Shown: piece after piece, positions 30,429 to 41,937 of the stretch
How the letters are laid out: the number at the start of each line of letters is the position of its first letter
Position numbering within the stretch: the stretch's first letter is position 1
Origin: Chromera velia
Taxonomy: Eukaryota; Sar; Chromeraceae
Reading direction: 5' to 3'
Length of the DNA stretch: 42,674 nucleotides
Assembly (NCBI GenBank): GCA_018398765.1
Contig: JAHBMJ010005341.1
Location: forward strand, 48,119-90,792
Position numbers and translations under genes: made by a program
The notes under the pieces: model-generated
The model's input: the letters and a program-made list of their open reading frames with translations, nothing else
Database searches by the model: none
Told to the model about the DNA's origin: nothing

Positions 30429-31326
30429 GGCAAACAGGCAAACAGACAAACAGACAAACAGGCAAACAGACGAACAGTCAGACAGACAGACAATATAACT
30501 CCTTCTTGTCGTTCTTCGTCTTTTTTCCAGGCAAACTGCACGATTTTTTTTTTTTCTTTCTTTCTTTCTTTCTTTCTTTTCTCCTTGCATGCAAAAAGCA
30601 AAAAAAGAAACGCAATCATACGGACAATAAAAAAAACTCACCCACAGACAGCCATTTAGACAAATGGACGGAAACACAAACCGACAGTCAGACAGCGGCA
30701 GAACTGCACAAGTTTAGAAGCAAGATAATATTAAAAAATTACTCAGTATTCTCATAGCGGGCAGGTAGGCAGGCGGACGGACAGACAGACAAGCAGACAG
30801 AGAATCTGTCTTTAGAAAGCGCACAAACCCGGGGTTTACAACACGATTCACGCAAAATGCAATCGATTGTTGACAAACTCCCCTTGTGTATGGAAGGAAG
30901 GAGTGTCAACTCCCGTAGCTTTGATCGAAATTAATTAAAAAAACAAACTCTATGAAGGAAATCTCGTGCACGCACGTGGGGCCTGACTGAAGCCTTCAAA
31001 CGGAACAAATCAAGCAACGAACTTTCCCGATACCCCAGGAACGCAGGGAGATGCGGATACAGACGGTCGTCTGACGAATCATTGCCACTCCACACAGCGA
31101 ACGCAAGACAACAGACAGACAGACAGACAGACAGACAGACCTGAAGATCTCCTCGAAGATCTCCAGCGGCCTACTGAGGTAGTCAACAGAGACGACGTTA
31201 GTGACCACATCGAACTCATCTGCAGTACAAATGAATGGCTGTTGCATCAAATGAAGGAACCAACGGGATTTCTTCTGCAGTGGTAGTAGATTCGCCCTGA
31301 CAACGTTTGTTTGCTCGTTTCTCTCG

Positions 31327-31362
<36 letters not shown>

Positions 31363-32927
31363 TTCTTTTGTTCGCTCTTTGTTTTTCCTGTCTGTAGCTC
31401 GATCGAGGTCTTCATCAAGGAGTCCATTCAGCGCTTGATCCTGTCAGAGAAAGGGGGGCTCGGTGCACTGTCAGGTACTATCAACAGTTCAGCCTTCGTA
31501 TTACCATTTCCGTAAGGCAAGTCCGGCTTCTTGTTGAGGTCCTGCACAACAGACTCTGTGAGTCTCTTGTTCTGCGCGAGCTCCAGCTGATTCATTCCAA
31601 GCCCCGCGACTCTGCACGCACGCACTCAATCGCACATCTCTGTCTGTCCTTCACTGACACTCTACGCATACCCATAATTCAACACATACACAGGTCAATG
31701 CCACCTTCAGCTGTCAGGTGCGATGAGTGTCCACAGTGAGAAGTATTTAAATGCATTTTCTTGTGAGCCTGCGAATGATGCTGCTCACGATTGTTGCAAG
31801 CAAGCAAGAAAAAGAAAAGGCACACGCAGATGTTGCATGACGATCGAGTAAGTGCATGGGTGGAAGGAAGGAGCTTCAGGAGGGTCGGATGCTCAGCCGA
31901 AACCGTTGCGTCACCTCTTGTCCAACAGGCCACGTTGACGGATTGAGAAGAAAAGGCGAGGCGTACGGAGGGGAAGACCTCTGCACCCTCACGGCAGCAG
32001 TACCCGCCCTTCCTCTCTGGTTAAACAGCCAAGTGAGCAGCACAACAGAATGCAGTCAATACGCAGACTATTTTCAGATGCTTGGCGCACATGGTGTGAA
32101 AAAAAGGAAAAACACATACAAAATCGCGAAAAAACACAAAAGTTTTCCTTTCCGGAGGCATGCTCTTCACGGAGGAGAGCAGGAAAAAAAGAAAGATCGA
32201 GACCAGACCTCCCCCACTCACCACCTACCTGCCTTCACTTCCCATCAGCCCCTACCCCACCCGATCCACTTCAAGAAAATCTGCACTTCTCGCACGTCTA
32301 CGAGTCCAGAAATGCGAGGGAAACGAAGAGACAGAAACGGAAGAGGAAAGAAATGCAGACAGAGACGCAGACGACAACGGATGGCGGGAAGTGGGAGGTG
32401 TATGTATACGTATATACATGCATGTACATACATATGTATATATAGAGAGACACAGAATCGACGAGACAGACCGTTCGGGCCGGTAGCTTTCAGGCAGATG
32501 CGAAACCCAGGACGAACAGAGGTCTAGGTGGGAGAACCCGCCCAGGTCTCCTGAAGGCAGGGTCTTGGCGTAGTACTCTCGGATGGAGTCCTGGGCATTC
32601 TCATCTGCATCATTGTAGGCATGCACATGATGATGAGTTGAATTAAGTGCAGAAACGGACTGAGTGATTGTCAACGTGCTGTATGAGTGTGTACCGCATG
32701 GAGCAGATTTGCCAATTCACTGGCATACTTCTCACAAAAAGTGCAACGTTGAATCAAGGTTCGGAATGAGGAGAAAAAACAGAGAAACGCTGGCGGCCAG
32801 GCCTTTTTTCCGTTTCTAGAAACACAGAGAGACGAATAGACAGGCTGACAGCTTCACACGCAGCTCCACAAATAGACAGACAGACTATACAAAGGGACAC
32901 GGATACGGATGCACGCACGCACGCACA

Positions 32928-32976
<49 letters not shown>

Positions 32977-34261
32977 AGAGAGAGAGCCTCACACATACAC
33001 AGACACAGACACAGACACAAAACATATACATGCAGATACATAATACACGTACGTGTGTACATGAATAAATTCGGTCTTGTTCTGCCTTACAAACAACAAA
33101 CCGGCGGTCAAAGAAAGGACGGGTAGTCAGACAGACAGCGCGCAGACAGACATGCAGACTGACAGACAGACTGTACGGTTTTCTTCTTTGCACCTGAGGA
33201 AGAGCATGAAGAGCAAAGCCAGTATTCAGGGTCTCTTGCACTCTCTCTGAGGCCGCGAAAGCGGACACTCTGACAGGCAGCCATACAAGCAGACCGACAG
33301 ACAAGCAGTCAGACTGATATACATACATGCAAACAGACAGGCACACAGGAAGTTGGAGAGCAAATGGGGCAACCTTCTGAAGAGGAAGACGGAGACGAAC
33401 AGAAAGGGAATTCTGACCAACTGACAGACCGATGTGGTGCACAAAACGGGGCGCCAGATAGAAGAACCGATCGTCGTTTTCGTCCTGCCGTCGGAATGCC
33501 GCCTCTTTATCCAACGGAAACTCCTCAGGCCAAGAAACGCCCTCCAACATGTTGCCCCCCCTGGGGCATCTGGGGGCCTGGAACTGTCCGAGGAACGCGG
33601 AGGGATCGATCTTCTCGAGAGTTGCTGCCTCACGAGACATCGCTGCAAGTATGGGAGGGAAAACCACAAAAAGGAACGACTGTTTTACCCCAGGATGAGC
33701 TCTGCGGCGTTGAATGCCTGACGGGCTTTCTCGCCCTCCCTCTCCCCCCCTTCCCCGGCCTTTCTCTGCGTACGCGTTTCTGTGTGCGTGTGTGTGTCCG
33801 CATCGGGCCTTTTTCCTCCATCCCTTTTTTTCACTCTCGCCTTCTTTTTGGTCTGCTGGTCGGTTGGTGTGCTTGTCCGGATGGCTGGATGTGCATTTAA
33901 GAGTACAACCATATTTGTGCGAAATGAGTCGGTTCCTCTCGAGAGGTCTGCCGACTCTGTCTGCGTCTGCCAAGCGACTGTCCATGTGAGTGTTTGTGGC
34001 CGTCTCTGTCTGTGTGTGTTTGTCGGCGACTGCCTGTGACTAGCCCTTTCTTTCAGTGCCCATGAGTGTTTCTTTGCGTCTGCAGGGTCTCTCTGTGGCT
34101 TTTTACGTGCATCTGATAGAGTTTTCTGCTTCAGCTCAAATCAGTCAGTCAGATTGAAGGTCTGTAACTAACTTGGAGGCTCCATTATCAGTCCACTTGC
34201 ATGTCTGTCCGTCTTTTTGTCTGTCTGTCTGTCTGTCTGTCTGCCTGCCTGCCTGTCTGTG

Positions 34262-34313
<52 letters not shown>

Positions 34314-34619
34314 CGGCTGCAGAACGTGTACCCCCCAGTCTTCCTCCTCTCTGTTGACATTGTCGCATGCAACTGCCGTCTCTCCAACCGTCTCCGTTCA
34401 CCCTCTGGCTCTTTCACTATCTGCCTTGGAAACTGACTGACAGGGCCCCCCTCCCAGAATACCGCCGAGAACTTCGTCAAAGACGTTTCTCACGGCGGTT
34501 GAGGCTGGCCGTCGGATGGCTCTTGACTGAACGGAAGCGGGGAAACGCAGGCGAGGGTCTCGAAGGAAACCTGAGCATGCGGGAATGCCTGCTGTTAGAC
34601 AGCACAGTCTGCGGAGCAT
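30112..34619 (-). CDS. SAM-dependent methyltransferase (type-11-like), probable mitochondrial targeting
   Basis: Six exons on the minus strand (34619-34442, 33642-33430, 32604-32472, 31611-31505, 31219-31141, 30349-30112) total 948 bp, 315 residues plus TGA, with every junction in phase. The start at 34619 gives MLRRLCCLTAG... followed by Arg-rich, acid-free sequence to about residue 40, typical of a mitochondrial presequence. The mature part follows a family of class I methyltransferases also found in bacteria and plants: FVHHID (about 126-131), a motif-I-like LDLCSSWVSHLP (157-168), GLGMNQLELAQN (178-189), VVQDLN (196-201), FDVVTNVVSVDYL (213-225), RVLKPGGRAIMSFSNRCFPT (237-256) and GDPMYVVEGRK (296-306). 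The LDLCSSW form of motif I is characteristic of this family rather than GxGxG. Substrate unknown. The gene contains large GTCT/CAGA microsatellites in its introns. Confidence 0.9.
30356..30492. repeat. (CAGA)n array next to the last methyltransferase exon
   Basis: CAGA/CAAA tetranucleotides lie directly upstream (in gene sense) of the exon starting at 30349, that is, they form the 3' end of the last intron. Read on the minus strand they are TCTG repeats running into the TGCGTGCAG acceptor. Confidence 0.9.
30548..30580. repeat. Poly-T and (TTTC)n tract in methyltransferase intron
   Basis: A run of T followed by TTTC units in the final intron of the methyltransferase gene (30350-31140). Confidence 0.85.
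31111..31140 (-). repeat. Donor-nucleated (GTCT)n array
   Basis: On the minus strand the exon ending at 31141 (EEIF) is followed without a spacer by about seven GTCT units, so the first unit is the splice donor itself. Confidence 0.9.
32908..33020. repeat. (CGCA)n(CA)n(GA)n(GACACA)n compound microsatellite
   Basis: GCAC repeats, then AC repeats (about 32926-32945), GA repeats (to about 32985) and ACAGAC repeats. It is in the methyltransferase intron 32605-33429. Confidence 0.9.
34203..34316. repeat. (GTCT)n array in methyltransferase intron 1
   Basis: TCTG repeats with a GCCT-containing centre. In the gene's own sense (minus) they read CAGA, unlike the donor-linked GTCT arrays of neighbouring introns. 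Confidence 0.9.
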
Positions 34620-36066
34620 GTTTCTTTCCTCTCTTTTCCAACTGTACGAGGGCAAATGAAGCAGCTTGAAGAGTGAACTTACAATTGCATGAGATCGAAG
34701 CTGAAAACTGCAAGACTGAAGCGGTCGAGAAAAGATGAAGCCCTATTGTACAAAGGTACACACATGCGCGCGCAATGCGCACGCGCTGAATTGTGCATGA
34801 ATCCTGACGAAAAGAGGGCTTTACTGCACAGGGAGAGAGCTAGAGGCGGGAAACATTATAATTTCCAAGCCGGCTAAGGCCCCCTAGGCCACCCTAGGCT
34901 TTTCGATCCGGCCCGGGGAAGGGCCCCGAAGGAGGGGGAGGGGCAGAGGCCCCCCGGTATTTGTGAATCCGTAGTGCTGCATTGGCGAGGTCATGTAAAG
35001 TTTAGTAAAGTTGTCCATGCAGACTTCTCCCCCAGTACTAAGGCTGGTAGCAGCACTGCCGAGACCTACCAGGACCCTAATCCCCACTAATCCCCATCCT
35101 TCACCACCGGACATCTAAATCAGAGTTACCATCTAAAACGATTTCTTACGATCCTTAAAAATTAAGTTGTATATGGTATAATGCATATAGTCTGCAGTTA
35201 GTGTATAGGAGTTAGTTGGTTAGTTATTATTAGTTATAGTTAATTAGTTAGTTAGTTAGTCTAACTCCAGTTGAAACGCTAAACTCTCAAAAGGCATCTA
35301 ATTCATAGTAACCCTTCATCATCATCATTGTCATACGCCATCGCTATCGGCCCATAATAGGCGTCTAGCGTTCAGCAAGTCACAACATGCAAGGCAGATT
35401 ATTAAATGATGGACCCTTATTTCACAACCTTTGGCAAATAGCTTAACAGCTGCATTTTTTCTCAAACTCTTCCACTTCTGGCAGGGCGTGCTTGCACATG
35501 AGCGAGGCTGCTTCATGTGATGTTGACTCTTAGTGTAAAGATTAGTAATGATATAAATAAAGTTTGCTTTCCCTGGACTAACGAATCCGTAGTACTCCAT
35601 AATCAATCATGAAATCAATTTGAACACTATAGAGGTCAGTAGACTGACTAGAAGTTGGATTTGATCGCAATAATAAGATACATGAATACGGTCAACAACA
35701 ATCAAAACACTGAAATCATAAAGACTGAGTTTTCACAAATTTTGATCTTGATATTTTTAATCTTGTAGAATTTTGCAATGATTATCTGATATATACCTCT
35801 ATATACCCCCGAAAGAGACTGAGAAAGTTACCACAATTTACCACACATCAATACAAATGTCTTCCATTCTATATACAATCGGCAAGCCGGCATCCGCTGC
35901 ATGACTACATTATCTGGAATGTTCATTTACAGTTGGTGCTTGATCTCTCCCATGCAGCCAGTCGAGGACAGATTTCCGCTTCACACTTTGTGTGTCTTAA
36001 TTCTTTTTCAACAATATTCGACTTCCGGCGATCCGCTGGTTGCTTGGATGCCGAAAGCCAAAGTTA
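34620..36066. other. AT-rich spacer between methyltransferase 5' end and the oocyst-wall-like gene 3' end
   Basis: 34620-34870 is probably promoter and 5' UTR of the minus-strand methyltransferase gene; no TATA-like or other core motif stands out. 34870-34960 is GC-rich (CCTAGGCC, GGCCCGGGG). 35100-36000 is strongly AT-rich with GTTA repeats (about 35190-35265). The phrase GAATCCGTAGT(G/A)CT(G/C)CAT occurs at about 34965 and 35583, a possible dispersed-repeat trace. No gene supported. Confidence 0.6.
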
Positions 36067-36709
36067 TTATTCCACATCCCCTTCCTCTTCCCCATCGCCT
36101 TCTCCCTCTCCCTCTCCCCGAAGTCGCCTGAAAGGTCTCCTGAAGGCCCTGAAGGCCTCCCCCTCCTCCGCCAGCTGGGTGACGACGTTGGAAGCCAGGC
36201 CGAACTTCCGCACGCACTCCCGGTTGACATTTTCGGAGCCGGGGGGGCACACGGGCTGCGGCTTCTCTATGCGCTGCGGGAACGGCAGGGGAAGGAAAGG
36301 TCCGAAATTAAGCGAAGGATGCGGGAATGGGTGCAGGATCTAGGGACTTGGGTTCTTAAAAAAGGGATCATGTGCTTGAGTGAGTTGCATGACCCGCCTT
36401 ATCTGTCTGCGAAGAAGATTTTTCTTGTTGTTATCGCTGTCCTTGAATGTACAAATATACAAATATGTGGACCGATTGTTTGCAGGAGACGATTCTTTCA
36501 TTTTTGTGCGTCTGCACGTAGCTTCACTGCTGCTGAGACTCTTTTGGATGTTGTGCTCTTCGATGCGTTGCTTCGCTTGGAGGAAGCAGAACAACCGGAT
36601 GGGGGGCCGACGTGGTGGTGAGAGATAATATTTTGGTGTATGAGAACGTGGTCATACAGGGCTTCTCTCTGGAAGTGAGCGTGTGCGTGTCTGCTTGTGT
36701 GCATGTGTT

Positions 36710-36756
<47 letters not shown>

Positions 36757-38981
36757 TCGAGTGAGTGAGTGAGTGAGTGAGTGAGTGAGTGAGTGTGGAT
36801 GTGCGCGTGCGCGCGCGCGCGTGTGTGTGCGTGTGTGTATGTGCGGGCCGTCATGAGTTTACTGTCTTCAATGATCTCATACGAACAGTATTCCTGTTGT
36901 AAAGTTCACTCTCACTCACTGACCTGCAGAGCGCAGATGATGCGTCCGGAGTTGGCATCTCTGCCTGCCTGCAGTCCGTCTGGACATTGGATGTTTGCCT
37001 TCTTCGTCTCCGTCCAAAGGCATGAGAGGCCCTCTGGGGCAGGCAATCTGGTCGTAGTCGTGGTTGTAGTCGTCGTTGTGGTCGTTGTGGTGGTTGCCTC
37101 TTCTTCCTCCTCCTCCTCGTCGTCGTCCCGCCCCCATCGTCTTCTTGACCTCTCCCTCTCCTCCTCCTCCAGTCTCTTTGCCTCCTCTCTTTTCCTCCTC
37201 TTCTCCGCTTCTCTCATCTCCTCCAACTCCTCTTCTGTCGGAGGAGGGGGAAGGGAGGCGCTGTCAAAGAGGGTCTGACCTTCCTTGCAGAGGGAGTCTT
37301 GCGGCCTCTCCTCCACACAAGCTGCCTGGTCGACCTCCCCAGCGACACGCTGACCATCGGCGTTCCGAACCCAGGCACGCTTCCGAACCAGGCCGGGGAG
37401 GGCAGGGGACTGCAAGTCGATGATAGTGCCGGCAGGTAGGCATGCATTTACTCTACCTCTCTCTGTCGATTATACATATATGTTGCTCGTGTATTCATTC
37501 AGGTGTAAACACAGAGGGACCTGTGGGTTTGCTTGAGCACACGCGTTTCTGTTTGTCCACCCGCCACCACCACACACACCCCCGTTCGTTCCTTTTGAAG
37601 GAGACTGGAGAGGCTCTTTGAGAGTAAATGGGCAGCTATGCGAAAACAGAGAGCTTGCACGTACTCGATCGAGCATTCAGGCATTCAATACAATTTCGAA
37701 CAGATGACGGGCACAGAAGTACAATCAGAGAACCAAACTGGCAGGCAGACTACATTTGTTTTCTTTTCCTTGTCTTTCCTTACACACACACACACAGACA
37801 GACAGACAGACAGACAGACAGACCTGGCAGTTCAGAGACGGGGGTCCAAACTGGGGAGGTCCCCTCTCTATTCGGGGAGGAAACACACACCTGCAGCAGC
37901 TCAAAAAGAAGCACGTATATCGTATATGAAAGAAGAGAAAGGGGCTGACAGGGAGATAGCCACGGAGAAAGGCGAAAACGCACGCAAGTAGGGCCTAAGG
38001 CCACACAGATGCAGAGCGACCGATTGAGTAAGAACAAATGAAAACTCGGCATGACAAGTCACTCTCAGTTTCAATCGAAGGGACGCTATTCCTCCCACCC
38101 AGCCCATTTTCTGACGACCAACCCAACAAACGACCAAAACCGAGAAGGGACACCTACCTCATGACTCTAACTCCATCACACATGCATCAGAAGGTTGCTC
38201 GCTCTAACTGACCGTTCTGTCTCCTCATCATACACGCCGTCTTCTTCACACAGGGGGGAGGCAGGCACCTGTCCTTCCAGCACGCAGTCGGTGCCCCTCA
38301 GCGTCAACGTCTCCTGCATGCACATCCATGCACCTCATACATCGGCAGCGCGTATGAAGTCAGTTCATAAAAAGAATGCTCCTCACTCTCTTTGAAGGGA
38401 TTTTATCTGCAGTGCTCTGCCTTCTGGTTACCGTGAGAAAACCACAGTGACTTTACTGCCCCTGCCAGCCGACTGACTGACCGGTTCGCACGAGAGCTTT
38501 GCGTCCACCTCGCTTCTCACGGCACATGCGCGGTCAGGAGAGGTTTCCCCAAGGGCAATCGCAGTGAAAACGTCGAGACCGGGGGGGCAAGCAGAGGGGG
38601 CAGCTTCGTATTTCTGCAGACAGGAAGGAACATAATCAGAGGGACACTCTCTCTTTGTGCCTGCCCCTCGTCTATGTGTCGCTCCATCTACTCACCTCTC
38701 CTCTCTATCTGAGTGCATCGGATAGTTACACCTGATCATGTCTGCGTAGATGTCTATTCATATCTACCTATAACTCTTTGAGTTTTCCCTATGGATCGTT
38801 TACCTGCCTATTTGTTCATCTGTCTGTTTGTGTGCCTTTCCATCTGCCCACTTGTCCTTCTCTTTGTCTCTCTGTCAGTCCATCAGCCTGTCCCTGCCTC
38901 CACCTGATGGACATAGACGAAAGAAAAATAGAAGTCCTGTCGTCTTTCTAGCACCTCTCCTTCTCCCTGTCTGTGTATCTT

Positions 38982-39043
<62 letters not shown>

Positions 39044-39071
39044 TTTTTCTCTCTGCACGTCTGTCTGTCTC

Positions 39072-39134
<63 letters not shown>

Positions 39135-39171
39135 CTCTCTCTCTCTCCCCCTCTCTCTCTCTGTTTGTCTG

Positions 39172-39210
<39 letters not shown>

Positions 39211-39280
39211 GTCTGTCTGTCTGCCTGTCTCTCTCTCTCTCCCCCTCCCTCTCTCTCTCTCCCTCTCCCTCCCTCCCTCC

Positions 39281-39335
<55 letters not shown>

Positions 39336-41879
39336 TCTTTGTCTGTCAGTCTGTCTGTCTGCACGTCTGTCTCTTTGTCTTGCAATCTTGTTTTTTTTCG
39401 GAGACTGCTGTCGGGGGGACGAGGGAGAAAGAGACGAAACGTTTAGTATTAGGTTGGGCATAAACGTGAATACACAGTATCATTGAAATCAGAAAGAAAA
39501 AAGGAAGAAGCAGTTTCTTTGCCTGTCTTTGCGCCCCCCCTTTGTTTCATTCCTGCCTGTGCGTCCGACCTGGAGACACAGAGAGAAGCGACCCCCTCCG
39601 TCGTCGCCAGAGATCACCCACTCTGCCCCCATGTCGATCGCATCCGCTTCGGTGAATCTGCAACATCATGCGTGCACTCCAGTCATCGGTGGGGTGAGGT
39701 GAGCGCATCATCTACTCACGAGAGAGCCAGACCTGTAATTCACATCCACACCATACCACCGAAACAGATTATCATGCATGCACTCAGAGAGGTGGAAAGC
39801 TAGAGAAAAGCAGACAGAGGGATGGCGTACCGGCCACGGAAGGAATAAAATGCGGTCCGAACCTCACCTGCTCACTCATTCACTCACTCACCCATATTCG
39901 TCTATCAGCCCTTGCCGTGTCACACTCTCCCACCCCGCATCCTCGTCGCACCCCATCTTTGCGGGTTCCCTCCAAGTCTGCATCATTCATCCATCCACCC
40001 ATCAATCCATCCATCCATCAATTCATCCATTTATCCATCCACCCATACATCCATCCATCCATCAATTCATCCATTTATCCATCCACCCATCCATCCATCC
40101 ATCCATCCATCCATCCCCGTGTCCGATCCGACTTTCATCGTTCATGATCCGTCTTCTTCTGAACTTGCGAAAGTAAACGCAGGGCGCATGTACTGTCTCG
40201 AAAGCAATACGAGGAATCCACTGATGTGTCAGATCCAACCAAATTCTCGAACTTCCTTTGCCTTGTCCATTAGATTCGCCACGCATGTTGAATGAATACA
40301 GATCCAACAATCAACCTCAGAAGTCACCATGTCTGATCCTCATTGCAATCGTATTAATATCAAGGGGACATCGACAGGAATGCCGGCCACATTCAGATAT
40401 TTCCGCATTTCCTCTCTACACACTAACCTCTCTCGCGCACACCGTCACGGATCCCAGGGTCCTCTGGAGGAAACCGGGGGGGCATGAAACCTCAGCAGGG
40501 AGGACTCCGGAGCAGGCAGCAGCTCCCAGGGCCAACTGGCAGTCAGCAGTCGCCTCGCAACTGTAGGTAGATTTTTGTTTGTGTGCATACGTGGATCAAG
40601 GTTGCACACCATACGAAAACAACGACGCAAAAGCATTCCAGAAAAAGGACATGACTCCGTCGGGCACGCGTGTCACCAGGGAGCCAGCACAACGCGGTCG
40701 GGCGAGAGAATGAAGAAAATAATAGTCCAACTGCCTTATGTGCCTCCATGCACACAGCTAGAGACATGCAAACCATGTCCTGTGGTGCCATTTCATTCGG
40801 TAAGTCCTCTGTATCGGCTGAACTCCCCACTGACTGACTGACTGACTGACTGACTGACTCTGTTTGGGCCCCGTTCAGCTGGAACCCGGGTGGGCAGGTT
40901 CTCAGGGGAGCCGTGGGGCTCTCCGTGACGCACCAGAGGTCTCCAAGAATCTGCAGGCAGCCAAAATAGTGTCAGCACACACACGCACACACACCCACAC
41001 GCAGACAGAAGGGGGGGGGGTCTTCAGGAAAAATATGGGAAGGACCGACTTTCTGTACCACTGCAGTTCCGGCGAGCCACAGAAGCAGAAAACAAACAAG
41101 AAAGAAAGAAAGAAAGAAAGAAAGAAAATGGGTCAGAGAGGAGCAAAGCCATGCCAGTAGAAAAAACGAACAGGCGCACAGGCAGACAAATATACAAAAG
41201 ACAAAATTAACTGACCCTCATTTGATCGACAGAGAGACGAAGGTTATTCTCTGCAGTGTTAGGGTCAAAGTCGTTGACTGCTTTCACAGTCGACCCAGAG
41301 GAGCAGAGGAACTCGCGGGGCTGCAATCGGATCCTCTCACACCCTCCCTGCATGCGCATGTACACATGCATGACAGTCATTCATTCATCCATCTAGGATG
41401 AGAGGAAGGCTTACGATTTCTTTCCACGATGCGACGTCCTCAAATCTGGTGAGAATGTGCAATTACAAAAGGCGAACTTGCATGCAAAGAAAAGAAGCGC
41501 AAACAGATTCCCAAAAGACCGACCGACTACTCAACCAGTGACTTAACCAACCAAGTGAATCGATCAACTAACCCACCGGACACACAAGCGGAGACCGTTC
41601 GTCGAGGAGGCACTTTCGCATTCCTCTTCTGTCAGGCTCCTGGAGAACGTGACGATCCGGGCACTTCCACGTTGCGGCGATCTGGAGGTCAGCCACGCAC
41701 CTGCAGGCACAGACAAAGGACAAAGGAAAGAAAGAACCATGGACATACTTGGCCTCTGTTGCATTACATACCATGGCACACTGTCTGTCTGTGTGTGTGC
41801 TGAATATTCTCGATACCCGTGAATGAAGGGTGCATGCTGTGGTCGACGGATGGAGGAAACAAACCATCCCTCTCCCTTG

Positions 41880-41937
<58 letters not shown>

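Noticed and set aside
30356-30492. Regularly spaced repeats resembling an array
   Set aside because: It is a CAGA microsatellite without unique spacers, not CRISPR; the genome is eukaryotic.
33685-33756. Candidate methyltransferase exon (KARQAFNAAELILG)
   Set aside because: None of the three reading frames fits between exon 1 (phase 1) and the exon at 33642; direct joining is phase-perfect.
33364-33900. 178-residue open frame on + over the methyltransferase exon
   Set aside because: It is antisense to exon 33642-33430, whose minus-strand translation matches the methyltransferase family and joins in phase.
36040-36621. 193-residue open frame on +
   Set aside because: It is antisense to the last CPPG exon (36273-36067) plus intron; the minus strand carries the recognisable Cys motif.
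38828-39486. Several overlapping 145-211 residue frames, both strands
   Set aside because: They are translations of TC/TG/TCTG microsatellites inside an intron of the CPPG-repeat gene.
40763-40815. Possible exon on - ([14 protein letters not shown])
   Set aside because: Its phases do not fit between the exons at 40950-40859 and 40560-40449, which join each other directly.
41030-41068. Possible exon on - ([11 protein letters not shown])
   Set aside because: Flanking exons 41347-41216 and 40950-40859 are phase-compatible without it, and no good donor follows.
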